The translations under genes and the position numbers were made by a program. Below are positions 50,700-62,858 of a DNA stretch of 64,000 nt, one piece after another; the stretch's first letter is position 1; every line of letters begins with the position of its first letter. The notes beneath the pieces are model-generated. The model ran no database searches. It saw nothing but the letters and a program-made list of their open reading frames with translations, and had not been told where the DNA came from. The stretch is taken from NCBI GenBank assembly GCA_910591455.2, contig OU342809.1, positions 21,756,349 through 21,820,348 on the forward strand, written 5' to 3'. The DNA is from Pholis gunnellus (Eukaryota > Chordata > Actinopteri > Perciformes > Pholidae).

Positions 50700-52766
50700 T
50701 CAGATACTGTACAGTCACATGTGCACAATCTCGCAGATATAGCAAATCTCTAAGTTCGTCACTTCACAAGCAAACACACACTCCTCTCCAGTATTGAGTT
50801 GTGGTTAAGCAGCCTATAGTGGCCCAGCAGGCTTCCATCTGTGTGTAGATCAATACAGAAAGCTCTCCTGCCCTTATGATTAGCAAAGGCCACTCCCTTC
50901 TACAAACACTACACGACAGCCGAGATGCAGCAGCAACAGTGAGAACAGTGGATATTTTTGTTCCTTCCTTCACCTCGTAAACTCGGAGCCCTCAGCGTTC
51001 ATATTCACATCTCTACAGGCTGGCTTTTGTAGAATTTGTCCATCATCTAAATCCAAACACTTAATGTTAACTGATGTGGTAGATTTTAAACAGATAACCA
51101 AGTGTTTAGGTGATTGATATATTTTTTTACGTTGTCTTTGATTTATACACTCTAGTTTCCGCTGAGCTAATGCGGCTCATAATGAACACACGTGAAGTGA
51201 AACATAAGTAGAATGTTCTCACAGCAGACATTTTGACATTTCAAACACAGGTGTAAGAAGTCACGTGACTAACTGTTGCAGGCCATTGCAATAACTGCTG
51301 GAGCGGACTGTTAATGTTATTTGTTCCACCTGTGCTTCTCCTGCTATCACAAGTCAAAATGTCTGCTGTAATATGAATCAGATTCATTTGGGAACGATGA
51401 AGAAAAAGAGTGCGTTGATGCTTTTTGTTTGTTTGCTTTTCTTCTTTTCAACTTCCAAATTGGGACATGATAGCACTGCATCATACCATGTAAACCATTT
51501 GGTAAAATAACAAATAACAAAACTCAGTTACCCACACATAGAGCTCACATTGAAATGAATTTGGCAATTCTGCAAGACCCATAATTCAATTAAGAGTCCA
51601 GTTCATTGTGGCTCCACAAGTCCTAATTATATTTATCTGATAGCAGCAGTTTTGATAAAGCAACAGAAAGCTTCCCAGAGGAGACTGGAGTCAGTCTGGC
51701 TGTTAGAAGTCAAAATGGTAGTATGACATACTGTATGTGTGTGTGAGTGTGTGTGTATGTTGCTATTATGGTGAGTCATTGAGATGACACAAACTACATT
51801 CCAGTTGAACTAAGCGACCCCTTTACTATCTCCGTCTGCATTTCTGTCTGCTCTGCTCTCTGCCTCACCTCTCCTCACACCGTATCACCTCCCTCTCCTT
51901 TCTCCCCCCCCCCTCTCCATTCCCCTCAGCTATCACTGAAGTGTAAACATCTAACCACAAGTATTTTTTCTTTTTTTTTTACATCAGGAGCAGGTCATGC
52001 CACGGGCTCACAAACACACCCAGTCATGAAATATATTTAAAAGTCTTGTCATACTGATGACTCCTAATGATGACCGAATGATCCACTTGCTGTGTGTGTG
52101 TGTGTGTGTATTTATCTGTGTCTGCCAGTGTATCTGTCCGTCTGCCTGTCCGTCTGCCAGCCACCTTGACTAAAATATCAGTGAAGTGTATAAACAGCAG
52201 CGCTGAGCCTTGTCATCGCAGAGTTCTCTGGCCTCCTCTAGGGACGGTTTGTGGAACTGCAACTCTTGTTTTGTTAATAGTTGTAATAATTAATTTAGTG
52301 CAGTTGTTCTCACATTTGGGTCCTTGTCGGTTACCTTTCATAACCTTGGAGCTAACATTTTATTTTGACTCACCTATATCATTTATGAGCAGTTAGTGAA
52401 CAAGGAATAATTGGTTTATAACACACTATAGAGTTGTGGTAAGAAGATATATGGCCAGTTTTACCTGTTTATTTTGTCAATAATTGAACTGCTCCTATAA
52501 AGGATTCATAACTGGGGATTAAACAGTTGATACTTCATAACACAGTAAAATATAGTTGTAATCTTTTATGATTATGTGTTTATAGATAGTAAAGTGTTAC
52601 CATACGTCTTTACACCTGTTAATTGTACTTAATTTATTGTCTCTTTGTCCCTTTCTTGCTATCTTTCACATGTCCCTCTTCCTGCCTTCTCTCTCTATCA
52701 CTCTCTCTCCTTTCCTCCCCTCTCTTCTCCCCCTTCTTTCATCCTTCCATCCCTCTCTCTCCCCAG

Positions 52767-52838
52767 TCCAGGCGACAGCAGGACCCCAGCCCTGGCTCAA
52801 ACATGGCCAACGCTGACGTGGAACACAAGATGCGCTGA
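52767..52838 (+). CDS. cbfb: cbfb exon 6, C-terminus (residues 166-188)
   Basis: After a strong pyrimidine tract and CCCCAG, the exon encodes SRRQQDPSPGSN, matching the ARRQQDPSPGSN of the longer human isoform, then a divergent tail MANADVEHKMR and TGA at 52836-52838. Phase 0 after exon 5. This defines the fish counterpart of the 187-residue isoform. Confidence 0.95.
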   Translation, partial: SRRQQDPSPGSNMANADVEHKMR

Positions 52839-53046
52839 GGAGGAAGGGGATGAGGAAGTAGTGAAAAGAGGAAGAAGAGAAAAACAGGGCTGGCTGTCCA
52901 TTCACTTTCAATACAGTCAACTGATAAAAAGTCAACTGAAACTGCAATTGTTGACCAATTGTTCACTATTATTTCCTAAAAGGTTTGATATGATCGATTT
53001 CAGTCGCCAAAGATTTTTGACATATTTAAATGTAGAAGAAAATAAA
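52839..53046 (+). other. cbfb: cbfb 3'UTR (minimum extent)
   Basis: Non-coding after the stop codon. The first AATAAA is at 53041-53046. Other candidate signals at about 54505 and 55495 would give a longer UTR, as in mammals where the CBFB 3'UTR is long. The functional site cannot be chosen from sequence alone. Confidence 0.5.
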
Positions 53047-53675
53047 CTTCCTGAATTGATTGAATTGAAAGTGAATCAAGCTCTAAAATAGAGGGATTAA
53101 CAGGAATACGGACACGACAGACCTGGGCAAACAGTAGTTGAACACATTTAAAATACAGAGGAAGGAACGTGAGCAGTAGAATAAGCATTATTTTGCAAAT
53201 GTGACACATCCAGAGTTGAAGTTGTTTCTTGAGTCAAATGAGTGTTTCAGATATATAAAGCGGAGATCAAATCAGTCAAAGACTTCTATATGTTTTGTCC
53301 AGGTCTGAAATGAATTGTTAAGGCTAGATTCAAATACCAAACGAATATTTTCTATGGATGCAAGATGATGAAATTAGAGGGAGAGGGGTTGTAAGGGGGT
53401 ATTATATAAGACAGAAGGAGGGGGCAGAGAAAAGAGAGATTTATTTGGCTCAGGGTCACGGTCGGGGCTCGTTGGTCAGGATTACCAGAGGAGCATGCAA
53501 CAAAGGTGACGTGTTGACAGTTTGAGGGGCGTAAAAGGAAAAGCATTGTGTCTGCAGTGTTCAGTACTGTGCAACACTTCACATTTGTGGGCATGCCCTT
53601 GTTAACCCCAACTACACCGAGCACACTTCCTGAAACCTGCTGTTTCCTTAGACCAAAGTTCACCTGCTGGAAAAG

Positions 53676-53678
<3 letters not shown>

Positions 53679-53710
<32 letters not shown>
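53679..53710. repeat. Poly-G tract (32 G)
   Basis: The longest homopolymer G run in the window, about 0.84 kb after the cbfb stop codon on the sense strand. Confidence 0.96.
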
Positions 53711-53711
<1 letters not shown>

Positions 53712-56700
53712 GAAAAGGGTCAACTGAATCCCATTCATGTGGGCAGGTTGGAGGAGGGCATCCAGAGAGAATTATACCAGGTTTCATGGTTAAGAAGTGT
53801 TTGCTGTTCTCTAATATTCATGATGTGTTTGAAACATCAACAACAACCTCGAAGCAGGACGGTTAACAAAGAAAACTGCTACAAACTGCTATCTTTGCCT
53901 CTGGAAGCAATCAGAAACGGATTGGGTGTTTTTGTGGGGTGGGTGGGTGTGTGGGTCAATTCAAACATCCTTAGTCCTCTGAGGGGTTTTGCACTATGTG
54001 ATACAATCAGACTGGTTCTCCACTTGGATTTTCTTTCTATGCATGAAACCAAACAGGCCTGCGTTCTCCATTGTTCCCTATCTGCAGCACTCTCTTTACA
54101 GCGCTTTGGGATGGAATAACTGGGTGACCCAAGGCTATGTCATTGTGCAGACACATTTCTGCATGCTCTTGACGTGGACCCAAACAGTAGCATGCTCGAC
54201 AAAGGGCTTCTTTTTTTTGTTTTTATTTAACCGGGATATGTCACCCAGGTGGACTTGTGATCTGGTATGAATGTCAGACATAAATGAACCCCAACCGTGT
54301 GCATGAAATTGGTGATACTGAATTTCCTTTCGAGTTAGGTGTATTACTTTTTCAGTGCAACAGAGTCATCATACCATAAAATCGCTGTCCAGTGTAAACC
54401 ATGTAGCTCCAAATTGTTTGATATTTGTTGTTGTTTTTTCGAAAAACTGAAGGATTTAAGTGTTCCTTTATGGGTTAAGAAACATGTCCTACTTCATAAG
54501 CTAAATAAACAGTTGGGTTTTCTGAAATGAAAATGAATTGCAAGACAAAAAAACAGCTTTTTCCTTAGCTCATGAAAAGTTGACTTTTTGGAGATACGTG
54601 GTTTATACTATACAGCGATGATCTGACTATAACATGCAATTAATCAAATCAGAAAATAAATAAGACACACTATACACATCAGTCGCAGGTGTCCCATATT
54701 ATTTCTGTCACTTCTGTATAGAAAAATTGGATTGAAATCAACCGTAATCATTTTTTGGCCAGGTCATAGATTGTCTATGGTACCAATGTAATGCAGTTAG
54801 AATCCATCGATTGATCAATCAATCACCCAGATATCCTTCATCATTGAAGGACAGTTAAAGCCTGAATACAGTTGAGGTACTATTCCCTGTCCTGTTAACA
54901 GCACTATGAAACGGTATGTTTTTTATCTTATCATTTTGTTTGTGTGAAAGTCATGATGTTTACTTTTTATATTACTTCTCACCTCTGTGTATGTATTCAT
55001 TTGTGTTCATCTTTCAGCTTTTCTATGGACTAGTAGTAGCAGCGGTAGGCTATTTTATGTAAAGCTGAGTTGAAAATTACAAAACGTCTCCAGAAATGTA
55101 GGACTTTTGAGGACTTTTGTTGCTTTAGTTTTTCATTGTTTCACGTGTTCCATATATGAATGTTATTTTTATGGTCTGTTTTTTTGTTTTTTTTTAAGGA
55201 AATCCACTTCCTGGGATAAACACATTGAATGTGGATTGACTCAAACCCTTTTATTTTTATATTGTGCAACTAGAGGCTCATTTCATCTTCCATTGTGATT
55301 TACGTTTATTGAACTCAACTGTTGCATTACAATTATTATAAGACAAATCTTTTCTTATTCATGCTTTTCTTTTCTCTCAGTTTGACTTATTAAGAATGTT
55401 GATGAGCTTTACATGAGCTGAGGAAACTTTTGAATGATAAGAGAGTAACATTTTACAATGAGTTTTACAGTAAAGAGATACATAATAGTTGAAATAAAAA
55501 TTTAAAAAAAGTGAATTGACCCATGATAGACTTGATGATACCACAGCCCAACCGTGGCTACAGAAAGGTAATATTATCATTTTAAAAGACCTCACGCAAA
55601 ATAACTGAAAGGAACGGTTTAAGTTGAAATGGTAAGAAATATGTCAAGTTTTCCAGACAAACAAAAACACACCAGGTCAAATCGTCAAGCTCGGGGCACA
55701 ACAACAAACAAAGCAGGATTTGTCGTGGCATTAAAGACTTTGAATGAAGAGGTGCGGTGAATGTAGGGACAGAGGAAGGTGCAAGCTGACATAGATTTAC
55801 ATGTACAGTGGCTGTTATGTTTCCATGACACGCAATCTAAGTAAGTCTTCACTTGAATTCATTGTATAAAAAGTTCTAAGAAAGTTTATCTTTGATTCTG
55901 AGAGGGATTCAGTGGGAACTGACAGAGCGTTGGTAATGAACCAGTACAGTGAGAGGTGAGATGTAGGTGAACAGTGAGACAGTACGGTTAGGGAGACTCA
56001 CTGTATGCTTTTGGAATTCTGTAAGTCATGAATTAATCGGTTATTTCTGTACAGCTAGATAAATCAATGGCCAATCAAGCTTGCTTTCCTGATAAATCTA
56101 GTAAAAACCATGGGTGGTCTAATGAAGTCTGCCATGTTGTGTAGTTCAACTGCATCCTTATGGATTTAAACCGTGTGCTCAGGTTAAGAAACATTAGTGA
56201 GGGATTGATTTTAAAAGACACATGTTCAAGGTTGTAGATATGACCACAGTTTATCACCCACCCAATATCATTATACCATTATTTAGGTGGTTACCCATGT
56301 AGACATATTAGTTGATACTCCATCCCTCAATTTTCTTAATGCAGGCATTAAGGCAAAAACATAAACCACAACCATTTTCTTTCTGTCTTTCTGTTTCTCT
56401 TCCTGTTTGTTTAAGTTATTTATACTTTGGTTTTATTTAGAGATCCAAAGAAGAACTTGTACACACTCCCTGTAAGTTTCTCCTTCCTGTGTGTGCGGTC
56501 TGCCTTTCTCTCTGTTTAGGGTTGAGCTTGTCCTCTTGGAGGAATCAGAAATATGAGATATTCACTTCAAAATGTTGTAAGTTTTTCATAATAAACATGT
56601 ATGAATTCTTGCATTTTTTTCTGATCTTCACTGTTTTCACTTTGCCTGATTTTCTCAGGACTGTGTAGTGTGGTGACTGTGCTTGATTGCATCTGCGTCT

Positions 56701-56822
56701 CTTTCCAAGTTATTTTTACACTTATTACTACATGGAGTTTAGTGACATTACAGTATTCACAGCTCTGCCCTCCTTCAACGAGAACACTCTGATCAGCGAG
56801 AATAAGTGACAACACCTTTGCG

Positions 56823-57262
56823 CAGTGGTGTAAATTAACTAAGTACATTTACTCAAGTACGGTACTTCAGTTCAAATTTGAGGGACTTGTAATTTACTTG
56901 GGTATTTCAACTTCTACTCAACTACACCTCAGCGTGTTAATAGTTTCCCTTTTACTAGACTATATCTAGTAACTTTGAATATTATATATATATTTTAACA
57001 ATAAATACATATTATTACATCAATGAGACTGAATTGATCCTAAGGGGTAAATTCACAAGCTACCCTGCAAATTAATGTATAGGACAAAAATCTATATAAA
57101 TAGGCCAAAATGTAAATGGAGTCCAACACCAGCTACAGCATTAAAGCGCTGAACACATAATGCATCAATGATTATAGTACAATATTATATGTTGTTCTGA
57201 ATTGGTCCATTCTGCATTATGAGTACTTTACTTGAAGTATATTTTGATGCTTACATTTTTGT
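56823..57262 (+). mobile_element. Family C element (teleost hAT-like MITE), right end missing
   Basis: Begins 'cagtggtgtaaattaactaa', then 'gtacatttactcaagta', 'gggacttgtaatttacttgg' and 'ccattctgcattatgagtac'. This order matches, from memory, a very abundant fish element with CAGTGGTG termini. The expected closing inverted repeat is not found, so the copy is truncated. Related pieces lie at 24456-24573 and possibly 12328-12425. Confidence 0.6.
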
Positions 57263-57489
57263 TTAAACATAAAGTACCATTGGAAATTACAAAATAAAGT
57301 TGAGTACAAACAATTTAGGCTAACTATAGTAAGCATGTCTTACTTGAAAAAATACTAAATATAAATGACATAATAAGAGATTCTGTAGTTTAAACCTTAT
57401 TACGATAATAAAGTTTAAAGAGTTTTGTTCTCACTTGCTTTTCATCAGTTTCACATATTTCATAAATTGAGCACATTTTGAAACGCTAT

Positions 57490-57850
57490 CTGTGTCAGCT
57501 GACCCTGACGTCACCACGTCTACCAAGAACGTGCGTCGAACACCGGAAGTTGAATTGTCAGCTGATCCTGCTGGCTGTTGTTGATGCCTGAAGTTGCTGT
57601 TGTTTGGACACTGTGTTGCTCTTATCTGCGCCTGACATTGAACACAAATTAAACCCGAGCTAAGGACACGGTGGACATTTACCGGCAGACGAGCTTACGA
57701 GTTACGAGGAAAGCGTTTCACGGCCAGGAAATTGCGCACAAGCGGCAGAAGAGCTAGCTCCAAAGCGTGAACCTCCGCTGAAAGGAAGAAAGAGAGACAG
57801 CAGGGACAGCCCACGGCTCGGCGTGCTTTCTTTGTCAATGTCGTGCCTGT
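57490..57850 (+). promoter_or_regulatory. phaf1: phaf1 promoter / first-exon region
   Basis: A local shift to CpG-containing, less AT-rich sequence about 1.2 kb upstream of the phaf1 ATG. A perfect CRE palindrome TGACGTCA is at 57506-57513 and a canonical ETS site ACCGGAAGT at 57542-57550, 28 bp apart. This is typical of TATA-less housekeeping promoters. The transcription start and the splice structure of the noncoding first exon are not resolved. Confidence 0.55.
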
Positions 57851-58740
57851 CTGAACCGCGACATTCATTGTCTTTGTCTTGAATTCAAAATTATTTTCTG
57901 CACATACGTTATTTATATTTATACTTTATTACCATCACGCGCAGGGCAGCTAACGTTAGCCCGTAGTGCAAAGAAACAGTGTTGTTGTCAGCTTTGGTGC
58001 TTTCGTAACCGACAGAAAACGATAGCTAACAGTGACAATAATCGGGTTTTGACACGTTGTTTTTGGTGCCTGTATTTTTTTGGGGTGTTTATCACTGGAT
58101 CGGTTGCTCTGTTTGGAGACCTAGAACATACCTGTAGCCGAACACGTTGATGTTACATTGAAGTCTGATGGGGACGTGTGGCTGTTGAACACGTCTGACT
58201 AATCTGTTTGTTTACTCCTGACGTCGAATCGAGTGCATTCATTTTTGTTAAATCCATATCGATTATGTGTTAAAGCCACACAAACGGGTACTCGGTTAAC
58301 TGACAGCTGTCCTTGTTGTTGAGGTTGGCTGGCAGGTTGCATCATTTGTTTTGTCTGCAAGCTTTTAGACTTTTCTGGGTAACTTGTGAAACTGTTATTT
58401 AAAACGTATGTAAGTCTTTGGCGTTCAGTCTCAGGTGGCTCTGTGAATTTAATTTTGAATATTTAACACATTTGTTTTCAGTTTTTTCTTCTTTTTTTTT
58501 AATCTCATATGACATGTGAGAAACTGGCCACCTTTTACTGTAACCCATAGTTTGAAGAGCTGTTTGATGCTCTCACGTGGAAAAAGTAAGTCAAGAGAGT
58601 TATGAATTAAAATAGCCATCTGAAACTATTGAGACTGTGCTGTGATCAGGGACAGACAGGCAGGCAGGCGAAGAGAACGGGTCCCTCAGAGGGTCCCATT
58701 GTGTCTTGAGGTGAGGTGAGCTGCCCCCCACTACTTGCCA
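57851..58740 (+). other. phaf1: phaf1 5' noncoding region
   Basis: Noncoding exon and/or intron before the ATG. It contains a FOXO-type TTGTTTAC at 58208-58215 and an E-box TCACGTGG at 58573-58580. A donor-like aaa|GTAAGT occurs at 58585/58586, but the splice pattern is uncertain. Confidence 0.5.
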
Positions 58741-58804
58741 ATGCTGGACCTGGAGGTGGTGCCTGAGAGATCATTGGGAAATGAGCAATGGGAATTCGCC
58801 TTAG
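58741..58804 (+). CDS. phaf1: Phagosome assembly factor 1 (UPF0183, C16orf70 homologue), coding exon 1 (residues 1-21)
   Basis: PHAF1 (also called MYTHO) partners with BCAS3 and is recruited to the phagophore during autophagy; mammalian work also links it to WIPI2 and FOXO control in muscle. The exon encodes MLDLEVVPERSLGNEQWEFA then L, followed by a split Gly codon. The start is secure because it matches the vertebrate N-terminus. The donor is tta g|GTGAGT. Ten exons in the window join in frame to about residue 280 of a protein that is roughly 420 residues in human. Confidence 0.96.
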
Positions 58805-58987
58805 GTGAGTTTTACAACCGTTATAAGTTCTATAGAGACGGAGAAAGCGATTGAGACTATAAGCTATTCATTCATGTTAAATCAAAGCCATATTTTAAAT
58901 TATTTTCCTTGCATGTTCATCTTAACTGTTGCTGACTAAAGCTCAATAAGACAAATGGTTGCTTCTCTTTTATTTCTGTGTTTTCAG

Positions 58988-59070
58988 GGATGCCATTGGC
59001 CCAGGCCATCTCTATTCTGCAGAAACACTGCCGCATCATCAAAAATGTCCAGGTGCTATACAGTGAACAG
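58988..59070 (+). CDS. phaf1: phaf1 coding exon 2 (residues 22-49)
   Basis: Encodes GMPLAQAISILQKHCRIIK then NVQVLYSEQ, a helix-rich start of the UPF0183 domain. Acceptor TTTCAG completes the split Gly; donor cag|GTGAGA, phase 0. The intron before it is 183 bp. Confidence 0.97.
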
Positions 59071-59844
59071 GTGAGATGGCCAGAAGTCTGTCTTTATTAT
59101 GGGCTCTGTCTGTCACACTCGCACAACAATGTAAATCAGCTTGTTTAAAAATCCCAATCTAGAAGGGTTTTTTTAGGCTTTCCTGTGTGTCCACAGCAAT
59201 TCCAGTCACTTTACAACCCCAAATATTTGGATTTTTACAATATTTTTGGTAAAATTTCTGTATTTGGTCAAATATTGTAGTGCCGTGCATTTAGGCTGAT
59301 TAGCGACCAGAAATGACGAACTTATGTTTGACGTACTTCAGTTCTAGTTTTGCCAATAGTTGTGCAGAGAGCACTGAAAGGTTTATTCTTAAGACAATTT
59401 AAAAAAAAAACATGAACGGATCTTTAAAAAAGTTTGGGACGCGTCTACAAAAAAATTGGATTCAGGCTGATGTATTGTTGTCTTAATTTTTCATTTAGAA
59501 AAAACCAACAACAAGCATCTGCTTCAAAAATCCAATATCTGTCAGGCTATTTGAAACGATTTCCCAGACTCAATAGCGATAACTAAAGATCGTTAGGGAG
59601 GTTGTTATTACAGCACCATGAATCTTAGATTCAATATTTATTCAAGAACAACTGGAAGCAGTTCATGTTAACATGACACCAAATAGGAAACACATACGCA
59701 CTTTCACATGAAATAGTCTCAAAAAAATAAATCTTGGTGTGTGCCTTGTTTCTCCTAAGTTAAGTTGAAAAACAGCTGATTTTGATTGTTTGCCTATCAT
59801 GAGGGCTTCTCGGTTATTAATTAGTTTCTTTATCTCCCCTCCAG
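59071..59844 (+). other. phaf1: phaf1 intron 2
   Basis: 774 bp, AT-rich. The part at 59200-59620 has the look of an old dispersed repeat, but I could not assign it. Confidence 0.8.
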
Positions 59845-59928
59845 ACACCACTCAGCCATGACCTCATACTGAACTTGACTCAGGACGGGATTAAACTGCT
59901 GTTTGATGCCACAAATCAGAGACTCAAG
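59845..59928 (+). CDS. phaf1: phaf1 coding exon 3 (residues 50-77)
   Basis: Encodes TPLSHDLILNLTQDGIKLLF then DATNQRLK. 84 bp, phase 0 at both ends, acceptor CTCCAG, donor aag|GTGAAC. The DLILNLTQDGI block is a hallmark of the family. Confidence 0.97.
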
Positions 59929-60063
59929 GTGAACACTGTTGATTTTAGGAGACTTAAGCAGCAGCATCTGACAAATATATTGGACTCCTCTGATCTTGTT
60001 ATTGACATTTAATTGACGATTTGTTTTGTAACCTTTAACCTTTTTCATCTTTCTGAGCGACAG

Positions 60064-60107
60064 GTGATCGAAGTGTATGACCTGAGCAAAGTCAAGTTGA
60101 AATACTG
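60064..60107 (+). CDS. phaf1: phaf1 coding exon 4 (residues 78-92, split)
   Basis: A 44-bp small exon encoding VIEVYDLSKVKLKY and the first two bases of Cys92. Acceptor GACAG, donor tg|GTGAGT. The acceptor lies directly against the codon for Val78. Confidence 0.96.
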
Positions 60108-60162
60108 GTGAGTAGATATGATCATGCCAAAATAAAGTTGAGGGCAATTAGAAAGTTGTTGA

Positions 60163-60246
60163 GATATATATATATATATATATATATATCTATATATATA
60201 TAGATATATATATAGATATATATATATAGATATATAGATATATATA
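60163..60246. repeat. (TA)n with GA/CT interruptions
   Basis: About 84 bp of TA dinucleotides with 'ctatata' and 'tagata' units, able to fold back on itself. Confidence 0.93.
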
Positions 60247-60360
60247 CACACTGGTCATTGCATGTTTACAGTGTCCATTTTATGTTGCCACAGAGACAGT
60301 TCTACAAGTCGCAGCTCCTCTCAGATGATATACAGCTACTTAGTGAACGATGTCACAGTA

Positions 60361-60590
<230 letters not shown>

Positions 60591-60706
60591 AGATTGTCTT
60601 TCAGTGCAAAATTCTCTGGCAATAGCTCCTCAGCTAATGCAGCACATCCTGTATGAATGTTAATAGGTGTAACGATGGCTGTATATGTGTGTGTATTGTG
60701 TTTCAG

Positions 60707-60786
60707 TGGAGTCCATTTCAACTCTCAGGCCATTGCCCCCACAATAGAGCAAATAGACCAGTCATTTGGAGCTACGCACCCTGGAG
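60707..60786 (+). CDS. phaf1: phaf1 coding exon 5 (residues 92-118)
   Basis: Completes Cys92 and encodes GVHFNSQAIAPTIEQIDQSF then GATHPG, ending in the first base of Val119. 80 bp, acceptor TTTCAG, donor g|GTACTT. The sequence appears unchanged from human. Confidence 0.97.
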
Positions 60787-60885
60787 GTACTTCACAAAGC
60801 ATAAACACATTAACGATGAGCCCACATCTTGATCTCGTTTTGTCTCTTTCATTAAATCTTTTTGTCTTTGTTCCTCTGCGTCCAG

Positions 60886-60980
60886 TTTACAATGCTGCAG
60901 AGCAGTTGTTCCATCTCAACTTTCGAGGCCTGTCCTTCTCCTTCCAACTGGACTCATGGAACGAAGCTCCTAAATACGAG
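60886..60980 (+). CDS. phaf1: phaf1 coding exon 6 (residues 119-150)
   Basis: Encodes VYNAAEQLFHLNFRGLSFSF then QLDSWNEAPKYE. Acceptor TCCAG, donor gag|GTGAGA, phase 0 at the end. The intron before it is only 99 bp. Confidence 0.97.
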
Positions 60981-62095
60981 GTGAGAGTCAACTTGCTTGT
61001 CGGCCGGTTTTATGGGAGGTCGCTGAGAGGTCGTTTCCTCACATCCCGGGGGAGATGAGGCAGCCTTGTGGTTCAAGTGCTTACCCTTTATATGGAAACG
61101 TGTGAGGTCATGCTTTATGTTTGCCTTGAGCATGTCCTTTAGTCACTGTCAGCTTGATGTCGTGTTAATTAATAGCGTGGGCCTGAATGAAGAGACCATA
61201 TGCTTGCTGATAATGTGATTGTCTGCTTGTTAATCTTAAGCACAACATTTTTTTTTCTTGGATGTCAGTTTTCCTAAACGCTTAGAAATGTGATCTTCAT
61301 CACACCCCCGGACAAAGAGAACTTTTGGGGCAGATTCTGAAACATTGAAAGGAACTATGACAGATCTCAGAATGAGAAGTCCGACGCGTTGCACTGTTCT
61401 GTAAACAGGAAAACTCTGACTGCAGGAGGACGTTTAATGGACCTGAGTTAGCTCAGGCAACATGAGTCCAATATTAAATTCTCCAGCAGCTTCAAATTCA
61501 GATTCTCAAGACAATATGACGTACGATCTGCGAGCTGCATGTTTATACACACACATAAAGCACATAAAGGTTTTTGCCTTTGTGGATTTGAATTTGGATT
61601 GAGGTTTGTTCAACTAGCCAGATGTTTTACTGTTTCTACTGTACAGCTGTGGATGTCTCGCTTGATGCATGTCATGAACCAGCTGCTCTGCCGTCTGCTC
61701 CATTCTGCAGCTTGCTACTGTGAAAGCACACGTCACATATTGATGTTTTTACTTCTCCCTACGATGACTTTGTGTCCCATCGACATGGCTTTTGCAGCTT
61801 ATCGCATCATTTTGGTTTCGCCGTTCTGCTGCTCCAACATATCTGTGATATCTTAGTGAATGCATTGATTATTTCTTCAACTTTCCGATCCGCCCTGAGC
61901 TGCATGCTGGGTTGCTTGAATAGTTTTGTTTGATTTACTGAAACAACAACTTGGGCTTGCTTGAGATCTATAGTGTTTGGTAGTTTCCTATTTAAAAATA
62001 TTTCTGTAAAAAATCAAATCTATTCTTGTTAATGTGCACAGACCAACACAGTGTATAGCAGCCCCATACTACTCCCAGTTGTTTTGCCTTGGCAG
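60981..62095 (+). other. phaf1: phaf1 intron 6
   Basis: 1.1 kb, no repeat array and no other gene seen. The open frame at 61539-61856 has no recognisable domain. Confidence 0.85.
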
Positions 62096-62193
62096 CCTAA
62101 CTTTGCCATGGGTTTGGCCTCCCTGCAGATTCCACATGGGGCCATGGTCAAGAGGATGCACATCTACACCGGCAACAACCTGCAAGAAACAAG
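62096..62193 (+). CDS. phaf1: phaf1 coding exon 7 (residues 151-183, split)
   Basis: Encodes PNFAMGLASLQIPHGAMVKR then MHIYTGNNLQET and two bases of Arg183. 98 bp, acceptor GGCAG, donor ag|GTAACA. Compared with remembered human sequence the changes are His-to-Met, Thr-to-Met and small changes in MHIYTGNNLQETR. Confidence 0.96.
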
Positions 62194-62745
62194 GTAACAT
62201 GGAGACACATGCAGATACACAAACTAGACAACACTTATGGAGGACATACCTCTACCAAAGGGTGTATTATTCTAACAAATAGACACCAATGAAGACATTT
62301 AAACTCTATAAATCTCTAAATCTGCATCAAACTACTCCCGGTGAATATACAGCAAACATTTTCAAACTAACTGAAATCTGTTATCCAAAAATACAAAAAA
62401 AAGCAAACCTCTTGTGAAAACAGTAGCTAATCATTGATTAAAGAAAAATTCACCCACAAAATAAGCATTTATATACATTACTCACCCTGTATTGCCTAGA
62501 ATTTGTAATAATAATGTAGTTTTGCTGATGTCATTTACTTAAATTCATCAAGACTTTACTCCGTGTTTTGATTCTCCGATCACTGCAGCGGCGGCATAAC
62601 CCTTAATGGTTATTGTAAATATTGGGCAATAAAGCACAACTTTCATCATAATTGTCCAATGTAGCCAAAGAGAACAACACCAAGTGGGATGATTTGTGGA
62701 GTTTCCATAATGTAACATGTGACAAACTGAACTGTCTGTCGTCAG
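62194..62745 (+). other. phaf1: phaf1 intron 7
   Basis: 552 bp of AT-rich sequence with nothing else seen. Confidence 0.85.
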
Positions 62746-62858
62746 GGCTCCCGTGATGCCGGTGGCTTGTTTCCTTGGTAACATCTTTGCAGAGAGCGTT
62801 GATGTCCTGAGGGATGGTGCCGGGCCTCTGGGGCTCAAACTCCGCCTTCTCACTGCAG
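62746..62858 (+). CDS. phaf1: phaf1 coding exon 8 (residues 183-220)
   Basis: Completes Arg183 and encodes APVMPVACFLGNIFAESVDV then LRDGAGPLGLKLRLLTA, ending in the first base of Gly221. The CFLGN..AESVDVLRDG block is a strong family match. 113 bp. Confidence 0.97.

Larger units (their letters stand above)
45966..52766 (+). other. cbfb: cbfb intron 5
   Basis: 6.8 kb. Immediately after the donor the frame stays open to 46118, relevant to the mammalian read-through isoform. It contains CA/ATC (47966-48042), GA (about 49761-49814) and two long CA microsatellites (50420-50525, 50636-50698), and a family A repeat copy. No embedded gene is seen. Confidence 0.85.
53047..57480. other. Interval between cbfb and phaf1
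   Basis: 4.4 kb that may include a long cbfb 3'UTR. Notable contents are a 32-base G run at 53679-53710 and a family C repeat at 56823-57262. No coding exon is supported. Confidence 0.65.
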
